Notes: generated by a model from the letters alone, not told the origin. A stretch of 64,000 nucleotides of DNA from Acidobacteriaceae bacterium (GCA_025462885.1 JAOAPN010000005.1:62001-126000); one strand, 5' to 3'; counted from the first letter of the stretch, positions 1 to 9,242 are shown. Translations and numbers: made by a program.

Positions 1-1
1 C

Positions 2-28
2 GTTCTGAACCTGACCGTGGGAAGATAG
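2..28 (+). CDS. 3' end of an upstream gene (possibly ispD), cut by the window edge
   Basis: The first bases read in one frame as VLNLTVGR followed by a TAG stop at 26-28, immediately before the ispF ribosome binding site. Only eight codons are visible, so identity cannot be established. The placement directly upstream of ispF would suit ispD, which often precedes ispF, but this is inference only. Confidence 0.35.
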   Translation, partial: VLNLTVGR

Positions 29-31
29 CGT

Positions 32-649
32 ATGGGAATGAGAATTGGTTACGGGTTTGACTCGCACGCCTTCAAGGCGGGAGTTCCGCTGGTCATCGGC
101 GGCTTGAAGATCGAGCATAGCGAAGGACTGGCAGGGCACTCGGACGGGGACGTGCTGCTGCATGCGATCACGGATGCGCTGCTGGGCGCGGTCTCGGCCG
201 GTGATATCGGCACCTTCTTCCCTCCGAGCGATCCTCGCTGGAAGGGCGCGTCGTCGGACATCTTTCTCCAGACCGCGCTGGAAGAGATTGCTACGGCTGG
301 CTACAAAATCGTGAACATCGATACCGTCCTGGTCATGATGCGGCCCAAGATCGTGCCGATCGCGGGTGAGATGCGCGAGAGCGTCGCGAACCTACTGGGT
401 GTCAGTCCGAGGGACGTCGGGATCAAGGCGAAGACTCCGGAGGGATTGAATCAGGATGGAGTCGCCGTCGCCTACGCGACGGTGCTGCTGGAGTCGATTG
501 CGGCTCCGGAGCAGTTGGGGCGGATGACAGCAACCGTGGAAGACGAGGATGAAATGGACGCCGTCGTCGAGAGCCTGGTCGGGAATGGGCGCGACACGTC
601 GGCCCTGGGCCGGAAGGTCACTCCCTTCGATACCGACGACTTGACATAA
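32..649 (+). CDS. ispF: 2-C-methyl-D-erythritol 2,4-cyclodiphosphate synthase (IspF)
   Basis: IspF converts CDP-methylerythritol 2-phosphate to the cyclic diphosphate in the MEP isoprenoid pathway in the cytosol. The N-terminus has the metal-binding DSH motif (D10, H12), the GHSDGD segment (residues 35-40) and a LLHAI histidine (H44 region), and the family motif KTPEGL near residue 134 is present. The start at 32 has GGGAAG seven bases upstream; a second ATG at 38 would give the more usual MRIGYGF start. The protein is 205 residues, about 45 longer than typical IspF. The extra part is an acidic tail after residue 157 (DEDEMD and on) that I do not recognise. Confidence 0.95.
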   Translation: MGMRIGYGFDSHAFKAGVPLVIGGLKIEHSEGLAGHSDGDVLLHAITDALLGAVSAGDIGTFFPPSDPRWKGASSDIFLQTALEEIATAGYKIVNIDTVLVMMRPKIVPIAGEMRESVANLLGVSPRDVGIKAKTPEGLNQDGVAVAYATVLLESIAAPEQLGRMTATVEDEDEMDAVVESLVGNGRDTSALGRKVTPFDTDDLT

Positions 650-678
650 ATTCAGCAGTAGCCCGAGGCATAGCAAAA

Positions 679-703
679 GCCCCGCATCGAACAGGTGCGG
701 GGC
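679..703 (+). terminator. Intrinsic terminator after ispF
   Basis: GCCCCGCA (679-686) pairs with TGCGGGGC (696-703) around a nine-base loop, followed by a T-rich run (GATTCTCTTTT). It lies 30 bases after the ispF stop and just before the ribosome binding site of the next gene. Confidence 0.75.
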
Positions 704-727
704 GATTCTCTTTTAGGAGTGCGGAAG

Positions 728-1753
728 ATGACGTATCAACCAGATGCAAAGCGATATGAGCAGGCTGAGTTTCGGCGGTGTGGGCGATCCGGGATTGTGC
801 TGCCGCCGATCTCGCTGGGACTGTGGCAGAACTTCGGTGGCAACGACGTCTTCGAGACGGGCAGGGCAGTGATCCGGCGCGCCTTCGATCGCGGCGTAAC
901 GCACTTCGACCTGGCCAACAACTACGGGCCGCCGTATGGATCGGCAGAAGAGAACTTCGGAACGATTCTGAAAAAAGACTTTCAGGGCCTGCGCGATGAA
1001 CTGATCATCTCGTCCAAAGCGGGTTGGGATATGTGGCCCGGGCCCTACGGGATCGGCGGCTCGCGAAAGTACCTGGTCGCGTCGCTCGACCAAAGCCTGA
1101 AGCGCATGGGTCTGGACTACGTCGATATCTTCTATTCGCATCGTCCGGACTTCGATGTCCCGCTCGAAGAGACGATGGGAGCGCTGGCGCAGATCGTACG
1201 GCAGGGCAAAGCGCTCTACGTCGGAATCTCTTCCTACAGTCCGGAGAGGACGCTGGCAGCCGCAGAGATCCTAAAAGCGGAAGGAGTGAAGCTGCTCATC
1301 CATCAGCCTTCGTACTCCATGTTGAACCGCTGGATCGAAAAGGATCTGCTCGGGACGTTGGATGAGTTGGGAGTCGGGTGCATCGCGTTCTCGCCGTTGG
1401 CCCAGGGTCTGCTGACGAACAAGTATTTAAACGGAGTTCCTGCGGATGCGCGGGCCGGGTCGGCAGGCAGCTTCAACAAGGAGTTTCTGACCAAAGAGAA
1501 TCTGGATCGGGTGCGCGCCTTGAACGGCATCGCAGCCAAGCGCGGCCAGAGCCTCGCGCAGATGGCGATTGCCTGGGCGCTCCGCGATCCGCGCGTCACC
1601 TCCGCTCTGATCGGAGCGCGGAACGTCACGCAGTTGGATGACTCTCTCGACGCGTTGAAGAACCTCGCCTTCTCGCCGGAGGAACTCGCGGAGATCGACA
1701 CCCATGCGACCGAAGGTGGAATCGATCTCTGGCGTGAGGTTTCGGGCGGGTAG
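728..1753 (+). CDS. Aldo/keto reductase, YghZ (L-glyceraldehyde 3-phosphate reductase) type
   Basis: This is a 341-residue NADPH-dependent aldo/keto reductase with a TIM-barrel fold. Visible features are the catalytic Asp/Tyr segment (DLANNYGPPYG), the family-specific GPYGIGGSRKYL, HRPD in the substrate pocket and the C-terminal nucleotide-binding part GARNVTQL. These match the YghZ branch, which reduces L-glyceraldehyde 3-phosphate and other aldehydes; the natural substrate here is inferred only. The ATG at 728 is chosen because AGGAG lies eight bases upstream (715-719). An in-frame GTG at 695 lies inside the upstream terminator stem and is unlikely. Confidence 0.9.
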   Translation: MTYQPDAKRYEQAEFRRCGRSGIVLPPISLGLWQNFGGNDVFETGRAVIRRAFDRGVTHFDLANNYGPPYGSAEENFGTILKKDFQGLRDELIISSKAGWDMWPGPYGIGGSRKYLVASLDQSLKRMGLDYVDIFYSHRPDFDVPLEETMGALAQIVRQGKALYVGISSYSPERTLAAAEILKAEGVKLLIHQPSYSMLNRWIEKDLLGTLDELGVGCIAFSPLAQGLLTNKYLNGVPADARAGSAGSFNKEFLTKENLDRVRALNGIAAKRGQSLAQMAIAWALRDPRVTSALIGARNVTQLDDSLDALKNLAFSPEELAEIDTHATEGGIDLWREVSGG

Positions 1754-1850
1754 CGCATGCAGTGTGAATGCCGCAGCCCGCAAACGCGAACGAGCAGAGG
1801 CACTCTGTGCGATAGACTTCGGATATTCGATTTCTTTCCCGAGGGTACGC

Positions 1851-3794
1851 ATGACGGCAATGCTTCGTTTAGCGGCAGTGTGTGGTTTGGCCATAGTGGC
1901 TGTAAGTGCAAAAGCGCAGGCTCCGGCTGCTCCGGCGGATGATTTCGTCCGCACCCACTATGCGAAGTACGAGTACCGTATCCCGATGCGCGATGGCGTG
2001 AAGCTCTTTGCCTACGCCTATGTTCCGGTGCTCGGGGCTTTTAAGGATGCGGGACCCTACCCGATCCTGATGACGAGAACACCTTACAGTTGCGCTCCAT
2101 ACGGAGAAGACAAGTTCGCCGCACGCCTCGGACCCGGTACGGAGTTGATGGAATCGGGCTACATCTTCGTCTGCGAAGACGCGCGGGGCCGTACTGCCAG
2201 CGAAGGCCAGTTCCAAGAGATGAGCCCGTATATCGATGACAAGAAGTCGGCGAAGGATGTCGATGAGTCCAGCGACATGTACGACACCGTGGAGTTCCTG
2301 CTGAAGCATCTACCCAACAACAACGGCAATGTTGGAATCACGGGCATCAGCTATCCGGGCTTCTACACCTCGGCCAGCATTATCAATTCGCATCCTGCGA
2401 TCAAGGCTGCCAGCCCGCAGGCGCCGATGACGGACCTCTTCTTCAACGACGACGGCTATCATGGCGGCGCCTTCATGCTCGGAGCGAACTACGGCTTCTA
2501 CCGCGGTTTCAAGCCGCAGAAGAATCCCATCATCCCGACCGGTGGACCTGGCGGTGGAGCGAGCGGATCTTCGAAGGAAAATCCGGACACCTATGCGACG
2601 CTTCTGGCTGCTGGAGGCACTTCAAATCTGGATACGGGCAAGGACTATCTGAACGGCGAGAACTGGCTCTTCCACGACCAGGTAATGCACACGACCTACG
2701 ATGCATATTGGCAAAAACGCGATCTCTCCCGGCACATGAAGGGCGTCAAAGCCGCAGTGATGACGGTCGGCGGATGGTTCGATGCCGAAGATCTGTCGGG
2801 ACCGTTCAAGACCTTCCACGCCATCGACAAGTACAGCCCGGATGCCGTGAATACGCTGGTGATCGGCCCGTGGACGCATGGCGGATGGTCGCGCACCGAT
2901 GGCGACCGCCTGGGTGATGTCTCGTTCAATTCGAAGACCTCGCTCTACTTCAAATCCAAGGTTGAGTTTCCTTTCTTTGAACACTATCTGAAGGGCAAGC
3001 CCAGCGCTCCGCTACCGAAGGCGCTTGTCTTCGAGACCGGAAGCAACGTCTGGAAGTCCTACGACGCGTGGCCTCCGAAGCCTGCCACGGCGAAAACGCT
3101 GTACTTTCGCGAAGGCGGCCGCCTGAGCTTCGAAGCGCCGACGGAGAAGAGTGGTGTGGATGAGTATGTCAGCGATCCTGCCCATCCGGTGCCGTTCGTG
3201 GAGTACACCACGGCGACGGTCCCGCAGCGCTACATGGACGACGACCAGCGCTTCGCGTCACGTCGGCCGGATGTGCTGGTCTACGAGAGCGAGCCGTTGA
3301 CCGAAGATGTAACGGTCTCCGGCCCCGTCCGTCCGAAGCTGAAGATCGCATCGACCGGCACAGACTCTGATTTCGTCGTGAAGCTGATCGACGTCTATCC
3401 CTACGACTACCCGAACGCCGTCGGAGCCGAAGCCGGCAACAAGCGCGTGATCGGCGCCGCTCCCATCGTCATGGGCGGATATCAGCAACTGGTGCGCGGC
3501 GAGCCGATGCGGGCGAAGTTCCGCGGTAGCTGGGAGAAGCCCACGCCGCTGGTTCCGGGAAAGATGGCTAACGTAAACAGCGAGATGCCGGATGTGAACC
3601 ACACCTTCCGCGCCGGACACCGGATCATGGTGCAGGTGCAGAGCTCGTGGTTCCCGCTGATCGACCGCAATCCCCAGACCTTCGTCAATATTCCCGAAGC
3701 GAAGCCGGAGCAGTTCGTGAAGGCGACGGAGAGCGTCTACCGCAATGCATCAGCCGCCAGTGGAGTGGAAGTTCTGGTGATGCCGCAGCCGTAG
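1851..3794 (+). CDS. Secreted CocE/NonD-type (S15) alpha/beta hydrolase
   Basis: A 647-residue member of the X-Pro dipeptidyl-peptidase S15/CocE family, which hydrolyses acyl or prolyl bonds; the substrate cannot be told from sequence. The start at 1851 gives a clean Sec signal peptide (MTAMLRLAAVCGLAIVAVSA, cut near AQA). The nucleophile sits in GISYPGF, the acid is probably the Asp in GWFDAEDL and the histidine is in GPWTHGGW. A C-terminal jelly-roll domain typical of the family (VSGPVRPKLKI onward) follows. The reading frame is open further upstream but that part overlaps the preceding reductase. A second S15 member lies at 11986-13980 on the other strand. Confidence 0.88.
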   Translation: MTAMLRLAAVCGLAIVAVSAKAQAPAAPADDFVRTHYAKYEYRIPMRDGVKLFAYAYVPVLGAFKDAGPYPILMTRTPYSCAPYGEDKFAARLGPGTELMESGYIFVCEDARGRTASEGQFQEMSPYIDDKKSAKDVDESSDMYDTVEFLLKHLPNNNGNVGITGISYPGFYTSASIINSHPAIKAASPQAPMTDLFFNDDGYHGGAFMLGANYGFYRGFKPQKNPIIPTGGPGGGASGSSKENPDTYATLLAAGGTSNLDTGKDYLNGENWLFHDQVMHTTYDAYWQKRDLSRHMKGVKAAVMTVGGWFDAEDLSGPFKTFHAIDKYSPDAVNTLVIGPWTHGGWSRTDGDRLGDVSFNSKTSLYFKSKVEFPFFEHYLKGKPSAPLPKALVFETGSNVWKSYDAWPPKPATAKTLYFREGGRLSFEAPTEKSGVDEYVSDPAHPVPFVEYTTATVPQRYMDDDQRFASRRPDVLVYESEPLTEDVTVSGPVRPKLKIASTGTDSDFVVKLIDVYPYDYPNAVGAEAGNKRVIGAAPIVMGGYQQLVRGEPMRAKFRGSWEKPTPLVPGKMANVNSEMPDVNHTFRAGHRIMVQVQSSWFPLIDRNPQTFVNIPEAKPEQFVKATESVYRNASAASGVEVLVMPQP

Positions 3795-3830
3795 TTTTTA
3801 GAGGCAGTTGTTAGGTGTCAGTTAAATAAC

Positions 3831-3862
3831 AAGCGGCAGAGAGTGATTCCTCTCTGCCGCTT
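3831..3862. terminator. Bidirectional intrinsic terminator between convergent genes
   Basis: A perfect 13-bp stem, AAGCGGCAGAGAG (3831-3843) with CTCTCTGCCGCTT (3850-3862), closes a six-base loop. The arms start with A and end with T, so the stem gives a U tract in both directions. It lies between the S15 hydrolase and the convergent M24 peptidase. Confidence 0.9.
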
Positions 3863-3876
3863 TTATTTGAAAATCT

Positions 3877-5187
3877 TTAGGCCTTAGCGAAGGGGTCTTC
3901 GAGGCTAGGGCTTTGCGGCGTGAACATCTTGCCTCCGCTCTCGGTGACGTACCAGTCATCTTCCAGACGGACACCGAACTCGCCCGTCAGATAGATGCCC
4001 GGCTCATCCGAGAACGTCATCCCTGCGGCCAGCGGAAGGTTATTGCCACGAACCAGGTACGGCCATTCGTGACCGTCCATGCCGATACCGTGGCCAAGCC
4101 GATGGCTGAACGTCTTGTAGTCCGGGCCGAAGCCGGCCGCCGTAACGACGGAGCGTGCAGCATCGTCGATGGCGTGGCAGGGAATACCCGGGCGGGCCGC
4201 CGCCAGCGCCGCGGCCTGCGCCTTGTGTACAATGTCGAAGACCTTCTTCTGCTTGTCCGACGCCTTGCCCAGCACGAAGGTCCGCGAGATGTCCGACTGG
4301 TAGCCTTCGACGGTGCAGCCATCGTCGATCAGAATGATCTCGTTCTCGCGAATCACCTGCGGCTGGAGCGATCCGTGCGGCAGCGCGGAGTACTGATCCA
4401 CCTGGCAGGAGACGACGCCGGGCACTCCACTGCGCGCATAGGCTGCGTCCACAAGATCCGTAAACTCCCGCGTCGTCATACCCGGCTTGGCGGATTTATA
4501 CGCAGCCTCATAGACGCTCAGTGTGATGTTATTGGCGAGCTGCATCAGGGCAAGTTCGGCAGCGGTCTTGATCGCGCGGCAACCCATCGTGACCGGGATC
4601 GCGCTGACGGCGGTGAGAGCCGGGCTCGCATGGGCGATGCCGTCGGCGAACACAAACTGAGTACGCTCTTCCACGCCGATCTTGCCGCTGGAAAGACCCG
4701 CTTCCTTCAGCGCTTTGGCGAGCAGTGCATACGGGTCTTCGTCTTCATTCCACGTATAGACCTTAGTGGTCGAGGCGCTGGGCAGCGTCGCTGGCTTGGC
4801 TTCCATGCGCTCGCGAACGCGACCCTCTTCAAATACCGGGCACACGACGAAAGGCGCTCCGGTAGCGGGCAGAACCCACGCGAAGAAGCGCTCCGACTGT
4901 CCCCAGCGGAGCCCGGTGAAGTAGGTCAGGGAACTGCCGGTCGTGATGACCAGTGCACCAATCTTGTTCTGGCGCAGCAGGGTTCGGGCCCGTTCGAGCC
5001 GCTGTTCCCGCTCGGCAAGCGAGATAGGGGTGGCCTCGGCCCTACGATTGGTAAGAGCGGCGATCGCAGGAGGCAGGGCAGCCGACGATTCGGACGAGGG
5101 CCGCGAAGGACGCTGGGCCTGGAGAAGGACGGAGGGCGCTGCGGCTGCAGCGGCGGCTGTCTGGAGGAACGTTCTGCGTGAGGGCAT
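3877..5187 (-). CDS. Exported M24-family metallopeptidase (Xaa-Pro aminopeptidase type)
   Basis: This 436-residue protein has a creatinase-like N-terminal domain and a C-terminal pita-bread M24 domain. The metal ligands expected for the family appear as DDGCTVEGYQSDISR (two Asp), GHGIG (His), EPGIYL (Glu) and VRLEDDW (Glu). It would remove N-terminal residues preceding proline. The start at 5187 gives a twin-arginine signal (SRRTFLQ then an alanine-rich hydrophobic stretch), so export by the Tat system is likely; tatA and tatC are at 36-37.5 kb. The frame is open for 17 more codons upstream but those lack the signal character. Confidence 0.9.
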   Translation of the reverse strand: MPSRRTFLQTAAAAAAAPSVLLQAQRPSRPSSESSAALPPAIAALTNRRAEATPISLAEREQRLERARTLLRQNKIGALVITTGSSLTYFTGLRWGQSERFFAWVLPATGAPFVVCPVFEEGRVRERMEAKPATLPSASTTKVYTWNEDEDPYALLAKALKEAGLSSGKIGVEERTQFVFADGIAHASPALTAVSAIPVTMGCRAIKTAAELALMQLANNITLSVYEAAYKSAKPGMTTREFTDLVDAAYARSGVPGVVSCQVDQYSALPHGSLQPQVIRENEIILIDDGCTVEGYQSDISRTFVLGKASDKQKKVFDIVHKAQAAALAAARPGIPCHAIDDAARSVVTAAGFGPDYKTFSHRLGHGIGMDGHEWPYLVRGNNLPLAAGMTFSDEPGIYLTGEFGVRLEDDWYVTESGGKMFTPQSPSLEDPFAKA

Positions 5188-5373
5188 GGCGTGATTGTAA
5201 CCGTGCGGGGACGATTCAAAGAGGGATGAAGCGCGCAATACGTGTCTGTGCGGTAATCGTATACTTTGGGCGAATTTCGAGCCTCACGGGTTGGCTCGGA
5301 CATTGCCGCGATGCTAGGCTGACCTTCTGCACTGCAATGTGCGGGCACTCTCGGAGATGGAGATTTTAGAACG

Positions 5374-6378
5374 ATGGCAATGATTACGACGGTGCAGCAA
5401 CACATTCTGCAGCAGCAACAGCAGGCGCTCAAATCCACGGGCCGCGAGGCTTCCGGAACCTTCAGCTGGCTGCTGAGCGGGATCACGCTGGCGGCCAAGA
5501 TGGTCGAGGCCAGGATCCGGTCGGCCGGTTTGAGCGATGTCTACGGCGCATTCGGCGCGGAGAACGTGCAGGGCGAGCAGCAGCAGAAGCTCGACGTCTA
5601 CGCCAACCAGGCATTGCTCCATTGCCTCGGACTCCGCGACAGCGTTGCGGCACTGGTGAGTGAAGAAGACGAAGAACCTGTCACCTTCAATCGTGATGCC
5701 GAGACTGGCAAATACATCATCGTCTTCGACCCGCTCGATGGCTCGAGCAACATCGACGTCAACGTAAACGTCGGCACGATCTTCAGCGTGCTGCGGCGTC
5801 TCCCCGCTGAACTCGGCACACTGGAAGAGTCGATCCTGCAGCCCGGATTCCGCCAGGTCGCAGCTGGCTACGTTGTCTACGGGCCGTCCACCGTCCTGGT
5901 CTACACCACCGGCAACGGAGTGCATGGATTCACGCTCGATCCCACCATCGGCGCGTTCGTCCTGAGCAACGAGCAGATGCGCATGCCCGATCAGGGCAGC
6001 TACTACAGCGTCAACGATGCGAATGAAGCCGGCTGGCCCGAGGAGTACCGTACCTATCTGGAAGGCCTGAAGACCGGCTCGCTGGGCAAGGAATACAGCG
6101 CGCGCTACATCGGCAGCCTGGTGGCAGACTTCCACCGTACCCTGTTGAAGGGTGGCATCTTCCTTTACCCGCCCACGACCAAGCAGCCCAAGGGCAAGCT
6201 CCGGCTGCTCTATGAAGCCAATCCGCTTGCGTTTATCGCGGAGCAGGCCGGAGGGATGGCCACCAGCGGCTCAGGCCGGATTCTCGACATCAAGCCCGAG
6301 GGGATCCATCAGCGGACGCCCTTTTGCATCGGCAGCAGGGTCGAAATGGAAGCATTGGCCGCGGCGGTGGGGAAGTGA
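5374..6378 (+). CDS. fbp: Class I fructose-1,6-bisphosphatase
   Basis: Fbp hydrolyses fructose 1,6-bisphosphate to fructose 6-phosphate in gluconeogenesis. The 334-residue length is normal. The metal-binding signature DPLDGSSNID and the active-site region near the C-terminus (KLRLLYEANPLAFIAEQAGG) are intact. GGAG lies 11 bases before the ATG at 5374. The stop overlaps the GTG start of the next small gene. The gene is divergent from the M24 peptidase across a 186-bp spacer that should hold promoters for both; a TATACT hexamer at 5260-5265 is the only promoter-like element I can point to. Confidence 0.96.
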   Translation: MAMITTVQQHILQQQQQALKSTGREASGTFSWLLSGITLAAKMVEARIRSAGLSDVYGAFGAENVQGEQQQKLDVYANQALLHCLGLRDSVAALVSEEDEEPVTFNRDAETGKYIIVFDPLDGSSNIDVNVNVGTIFSVLRRLPAELGTLEESILQPGFRQVAAGYVVYGPSTVLVYTTGNGVHGFTLDPTIGAFVLSNEQMRMPDQGSYYSVNDANEAGWPEEYRTYLEGLKTGSLGKEYSARYIGSLVADFHRTLLKGGIFLYPPTTKQPKGKLRLLYEANPLAFIAEQAGGMATSGSGRILDIKPEGIHQRTPFCIGSRVEMEALAAAVGK

Positions 6379-6635
6379 GCGTCCCATTCTCCGGAGTCGT
6401 CACGGATATTCGTTTGGAGTCACGCTCGGACGGCGTGGCACGCTGGCAGATGGCAGTCAGCGGAAGCACCTTTGCCAAAGGTGATTCGGGAGTCCTTGAA
6501 GCAGTCTCTCGGAGCGGTACTCGACTCGTCTTTCCAGTGTTGAGCGTGACCGTCGATGACGAAGGCCAGGTGTGGCATGTGGTCGAAAAACCACTGGCCG
6601 CCGGCACCGAGGTCACAGGCCACGTAGGGCTTTGA
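6375..6635 (+). CDS. Small hypothetical protein translationally coupled to fbp
   Basis: An 86-residue protein that I do not recognise. Its GTG start overlaps the fbp stop (GTGA), with GGTGGGGA just upstream, which indicates translational coupling. The sequence has alternating hydrophobic and charged residues (FSGVVTDIRLES, RLVFPVLSVTVDD, WHVVEKPLAAG), suggesting a compact beta fold. No cysteines, signal peptide or membrane segment are seen. The operon position suggests a role near sugar phosphate metabolism, but this is only inference. Confidence 0.6.
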   Translation: MSVPFSGVVTDIRLESRSDGVARWQMAVSGSTFAKGDSGVLEAVSRSGTRLVFPVLSVTVDDEGQVWHVVEKPLAAGTEVTGHVGL

Positions 6636-6728
6636 GAGAAGGACCGGGTGCTGATACACTCGGTGATGTTGTTCGGCTCGATCTGCTTTTGATTTTGACC
6701 CGTGCAGACGCGGTCCGAACGAAGGTGT

Positions 6729-6804
6729 GGGGCTGTAGCTCAGTTGGGAGAGCGCCTCGTTCGCAACGAGGAGGTCAGCGGTTCGATCCCGCTCAGCTCC
6801 ACCA
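6729..6804 (+). tRNA. tRNA-Ala (anticodon CGC)
   Basis: The acceptor arm GGGGCTG pairs with CAGCTCC (one G-T wobble), the D arm TAGCTCAGTTGGGAGAGC is canonical for alanine, the anticodon stem CCTCG/CGAGG encloses TTCGCAA with anticodon CGC, and the T loop is GGTTCGATCCC. CCA is encoded (6802-6804). Confidence 0.96.
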
Positions 6805-6830
6805 AAGTTTCAATAAGTTGGCCTGGATAA

Positions 6831-6882
6831 GTGCCTCTGCCAGGCGGCTGTGTCTTAGCTAACAGCAATGTTGCAGAGGCAC
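6831..6882. other. Long nested hairpin downstream of tRNA-Ala
   Basis: GTGCCTCTGC (6831-6840) is a perfect inverted repeat of GCAGAGGCAC (6873-6882), and inside it GCTGT (6847-6851) pairs with ACAGC (6862-6866). No T tract follows, so it is not a classical terminator. It may take part in tRNA 3'-end processing or be a repeat. It lies in the 244-bp spacer before the M1 peptidase. Confidence 0.4.
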
Positions 6883-7048
6883 AGAGAACTCTTGCCGGGG
6901 CTGCTCCGTTCTCTTGGAACGAGCGATACGAAAAAATCATCGACATTCTCACTGAAGACTCCTGCGCAGCACGGGGAACTTGCCCGATTCTGCTCCACCT
7001 GTTTTCATACAGTTACATCTGATTCCATTTTGCTTTGCAGGAGCTCTA

Positions 7049-9100
7049 ATGACGCATTCGTGTGCCATGCGCCGCGCACTCGCCGCTGCCGCAGTCTTTG
7101 CTTTCGCCGCATCTATGACCCCATCTGCGGCCGCCCAGACGCCTCAGGGACAGGGCCGCCGTCCGCAGGTGCCGGATACCGGCGGCCGCTCGGCCACGTA
7201 TGATCCGCTGAAGACTTTTGCGCCCTACACCATGCCGCAGCCGCCCAACTCCTACCGCGGCGGGGATGGCGCTCCCGGAGCGTCGTACTGGCAGAACTCA
7301 GCCGATTATGAGATGCACGCCAGCATCGACCCCGCGGCCAAAACGCTCTCCAACGTTGAGACCATCACCTACACCAACAACAGCCCTGTTGCGCTCAACA
7401 GCCTATGGTTGCAGGTGGAGCAGAACACCTACCGCGCCGACGCACGTTCGCGCACGTACTCCGGTGGTAGCCGCCAACGTCCCGAAAACATCAACACCGA
7501 AGGCACCGTCTTCGAGTCGGTGGAGTTGCTCTCGACCGTCAAAGGCGCGAAGCCGACGAAGGCCGAGTATGTCATCAGCGACACCCGGGCACGCATTAGC
7601 CTGCCCACGCCGTTACTGCACGGTGCCAGCATCAAGATCCTCATCAAGTACAACTACTCCGTGCCCGGTCCCTGGGGCGGACGCACTTCGGTCGGCGATG
7701 TGAAGGACGGACCCATCTACGACATCGCGCAGTGGTATCCGCGCATGGCCGTCTATGACGACATCCACGGTTGGGACACGCAACCCTTTCTGGGCAACGA
7801 GTTCTACACCGAGTTCGGCAACTACGACTTCTATGTGACTGTCCCCTCCAGCTACCTTGTCGCCGGTACCGGCTATCTCGTCAACGGCTCGGAAGTCCTG
7901 ACCAAAACCCAACAGGAACGCCTGAAGCAAGCCGCTGCGAGTGATAAAACCATCTTCATTCGCACCAAGGATGAGATCAACGATCCGGCTAGCCGTCCGA
8001 AGAAAGACGGCACACTGACGTGGCACTATCACATGGATCACACGCGCGACGCTGTCTTCTCCGCGTCACCATCTTTCATGTGGGATGCCGCAAAGATCAA
8101 TCTCCCGGGTGGCAAGACCTCACTCGCCGAGAGCTTCTACCCTGCCGAATCTGCCGGGGACCAGGGCTGGGGACGTTGCACTGAGTATTTGAAGGATGCC
8201 GTCGAGCATTTCTCTAAAGACTGGTATGTCTACCCGTACCCGGCCGGCATCAACGTTGCCGGGTTCTCCTCTGGCATGGAGTATCCAGGCCTTGTCTTCG
8301 ACGGGATCAACTCGAAGAACAAGGGTCTCTTCACGGTAACGGCACACGAAATCGGCCATACCTGGTTCCCCATGATCGTGCAGTCCAACGAGCGCCGCGA
8401 TGCGTGGATGGATGAGGGTTTTAACACCTTCATCGACATCTATGAGTCCGACCAGTTCAACCACGGCATTTGGGGTCCGAAGCGAGATGGCGAGTACGCT
8501 CCCGGCGGCGGTTATCCCGCCGATGAAATTGCCAAGGTGATCGCCGATCCTGAAGCCCCGCCTATCCTGATGCGTTCTGACGCAATCCGTGAAAAGTACC
8601 GCCATCCCATCACCTACTTCAAGTCGGCAGAGGGTCTCTATCTGCTGCGGGAAGAGATCCTGGGCCACGAGGTCTTCGACCGCGCCTTCCGCAAGTACAT
8701 TGCAGATTGGGCCTTCAAACACCCGACGCCGTCCGACTTCTTCCGCGCGATGGAAAGCGAAGGCGGCGAAGACCTGAGCTACTTCTGGCGCGGCTGGTAC
8801 GAGAACAACTGGACCATGGATATGGCTGCGAAGGACCTGAAGTACAACGACGCAGCCGACCCGTCTAAGGGGGCACACGTAACCATCGAGCAGAACGGTC
8901 AGCTTGTTCTGCCCGCGTGGGTGCAGGTCAAGTACGACGACGGGACTGACCTGAAGATCAAGCTACCCGCTGAAACCTGGATGCTGAAGGCCACCTACAC
9001 TATGCCTCTGCCTACTACCAAAAAGATCGTGGAGGTAACGATCGATCCGGAGCACCGCATCCCCGATAGCAACCGCATCAACAACACCGCAAAGCCGTAA
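7049..9100 (+). CDS. Secreted M1-family metallopeptidase
   Basis: A 683-residue gluzincin peptidase. The zinc site HEIGHTWF is followed by the third ligand in WMDEGFNTF, and the upstream SSGMEYPGLVF corresponds to the GxMEN exopeptidase loop in an altered form. The N-terminal part is the M1 beta domain. The start at 7049 has AGGAG five bases upstream and gives a signal peptide ending near AAAQTP, so it should act outside the cytoplasm. The altered exopeptidase motif (GMEYP instead of GAMEN) is shared by many secreted bacterial M1 relatives and leaves the substrate open. A strong terminator follows. Confidence 0.92.
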   Translation: MTHSCAMRRALAAAAVFAFAASMTPSAAAQTPQGQGRRPQVPDTGGRSATYDPLKTFAPYTMPQPPNSYRGGDGAPGASYWQNSADYEMHASIDPAAKTLSNVETITYTNNSPVALNSLWLQVEQNTYRADARSRTYSGGSRQRPENINTEGTVFESVELLSTVKGAKPTKAEYVISDTRARISLPTPLLHGASIKILIKYNYSVPGPWGGRTSVGDVKDGPIYDIAQWYPRMAVYDDIHGWDTQPFLGNEFYTEFGNYDFYVTVPSSYLVAGTGYLVNGSEVLTKTQQERLKQAAASDKTIFIRTKDEINDPASRPKKDGTLTWHYHMDHTRDAVFSASPSFMWDAAKINLPGGKTSLAESFYPAESAGDQGWGRCTEYLKDAVEHFSKDWYVYPYPAGINVAGFSSGMEYPGLVFDGINSKNKGLFTVTAHEIGHTWFPMIVQSNERRDAWMDEGFNTFIDIYESDQFNHGIWGPKRDGEYAPGGGYPADEIAKVIADPEAPPILMRSDAIREKYRHPITYFKSAEGLYLLREEILGHEVFDRAFRKYIADWAFKHPTPSDFFRAMESEGGEDLSYFWRGWYENNWTMDMAAKDLKYNDAADPSKGAHVTIEQNGQLVLPAWVQVKYDDGTDLKIKLPAETWMLKATYTMPLPTTKKIVEVTIDPEHRIPDSNRINNTAKP

Positions 9101-9126
9101 TTGCCGGAAGGCAATCTTAGGCGATG

Positions 9127-9169
9127 CAAAACACAGCGACCGCACCGGATGTGCGGTCGCTGTGTTTTG
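9127..9169 (+). terminator. Strong intrinsic terminator after the M1 peptidase
   Basis: A perfect 19-bp stem (9127-9145 with 9151-9169) closes a CGGAT loop. The 3' arm ends in GTGTTTTG and supplies the U tract. Confidence 0.88.
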
Positions 9170-9242
9170 TTAAGCGCCGAGGCCTATCCGATAGTTGGAT
9201 AGGCTTATTTCTATCATTCTAGGCAGTATCGACATAGAGCGC

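Noticed and set aside
3913..5181. 422-codon plus-strand frame opposite the M24 peptidase
   Set aside because: Arg/Gly-rich antisense frame without motifs; the minus-strand protein has all M24 metal ligands and a Tat signal.
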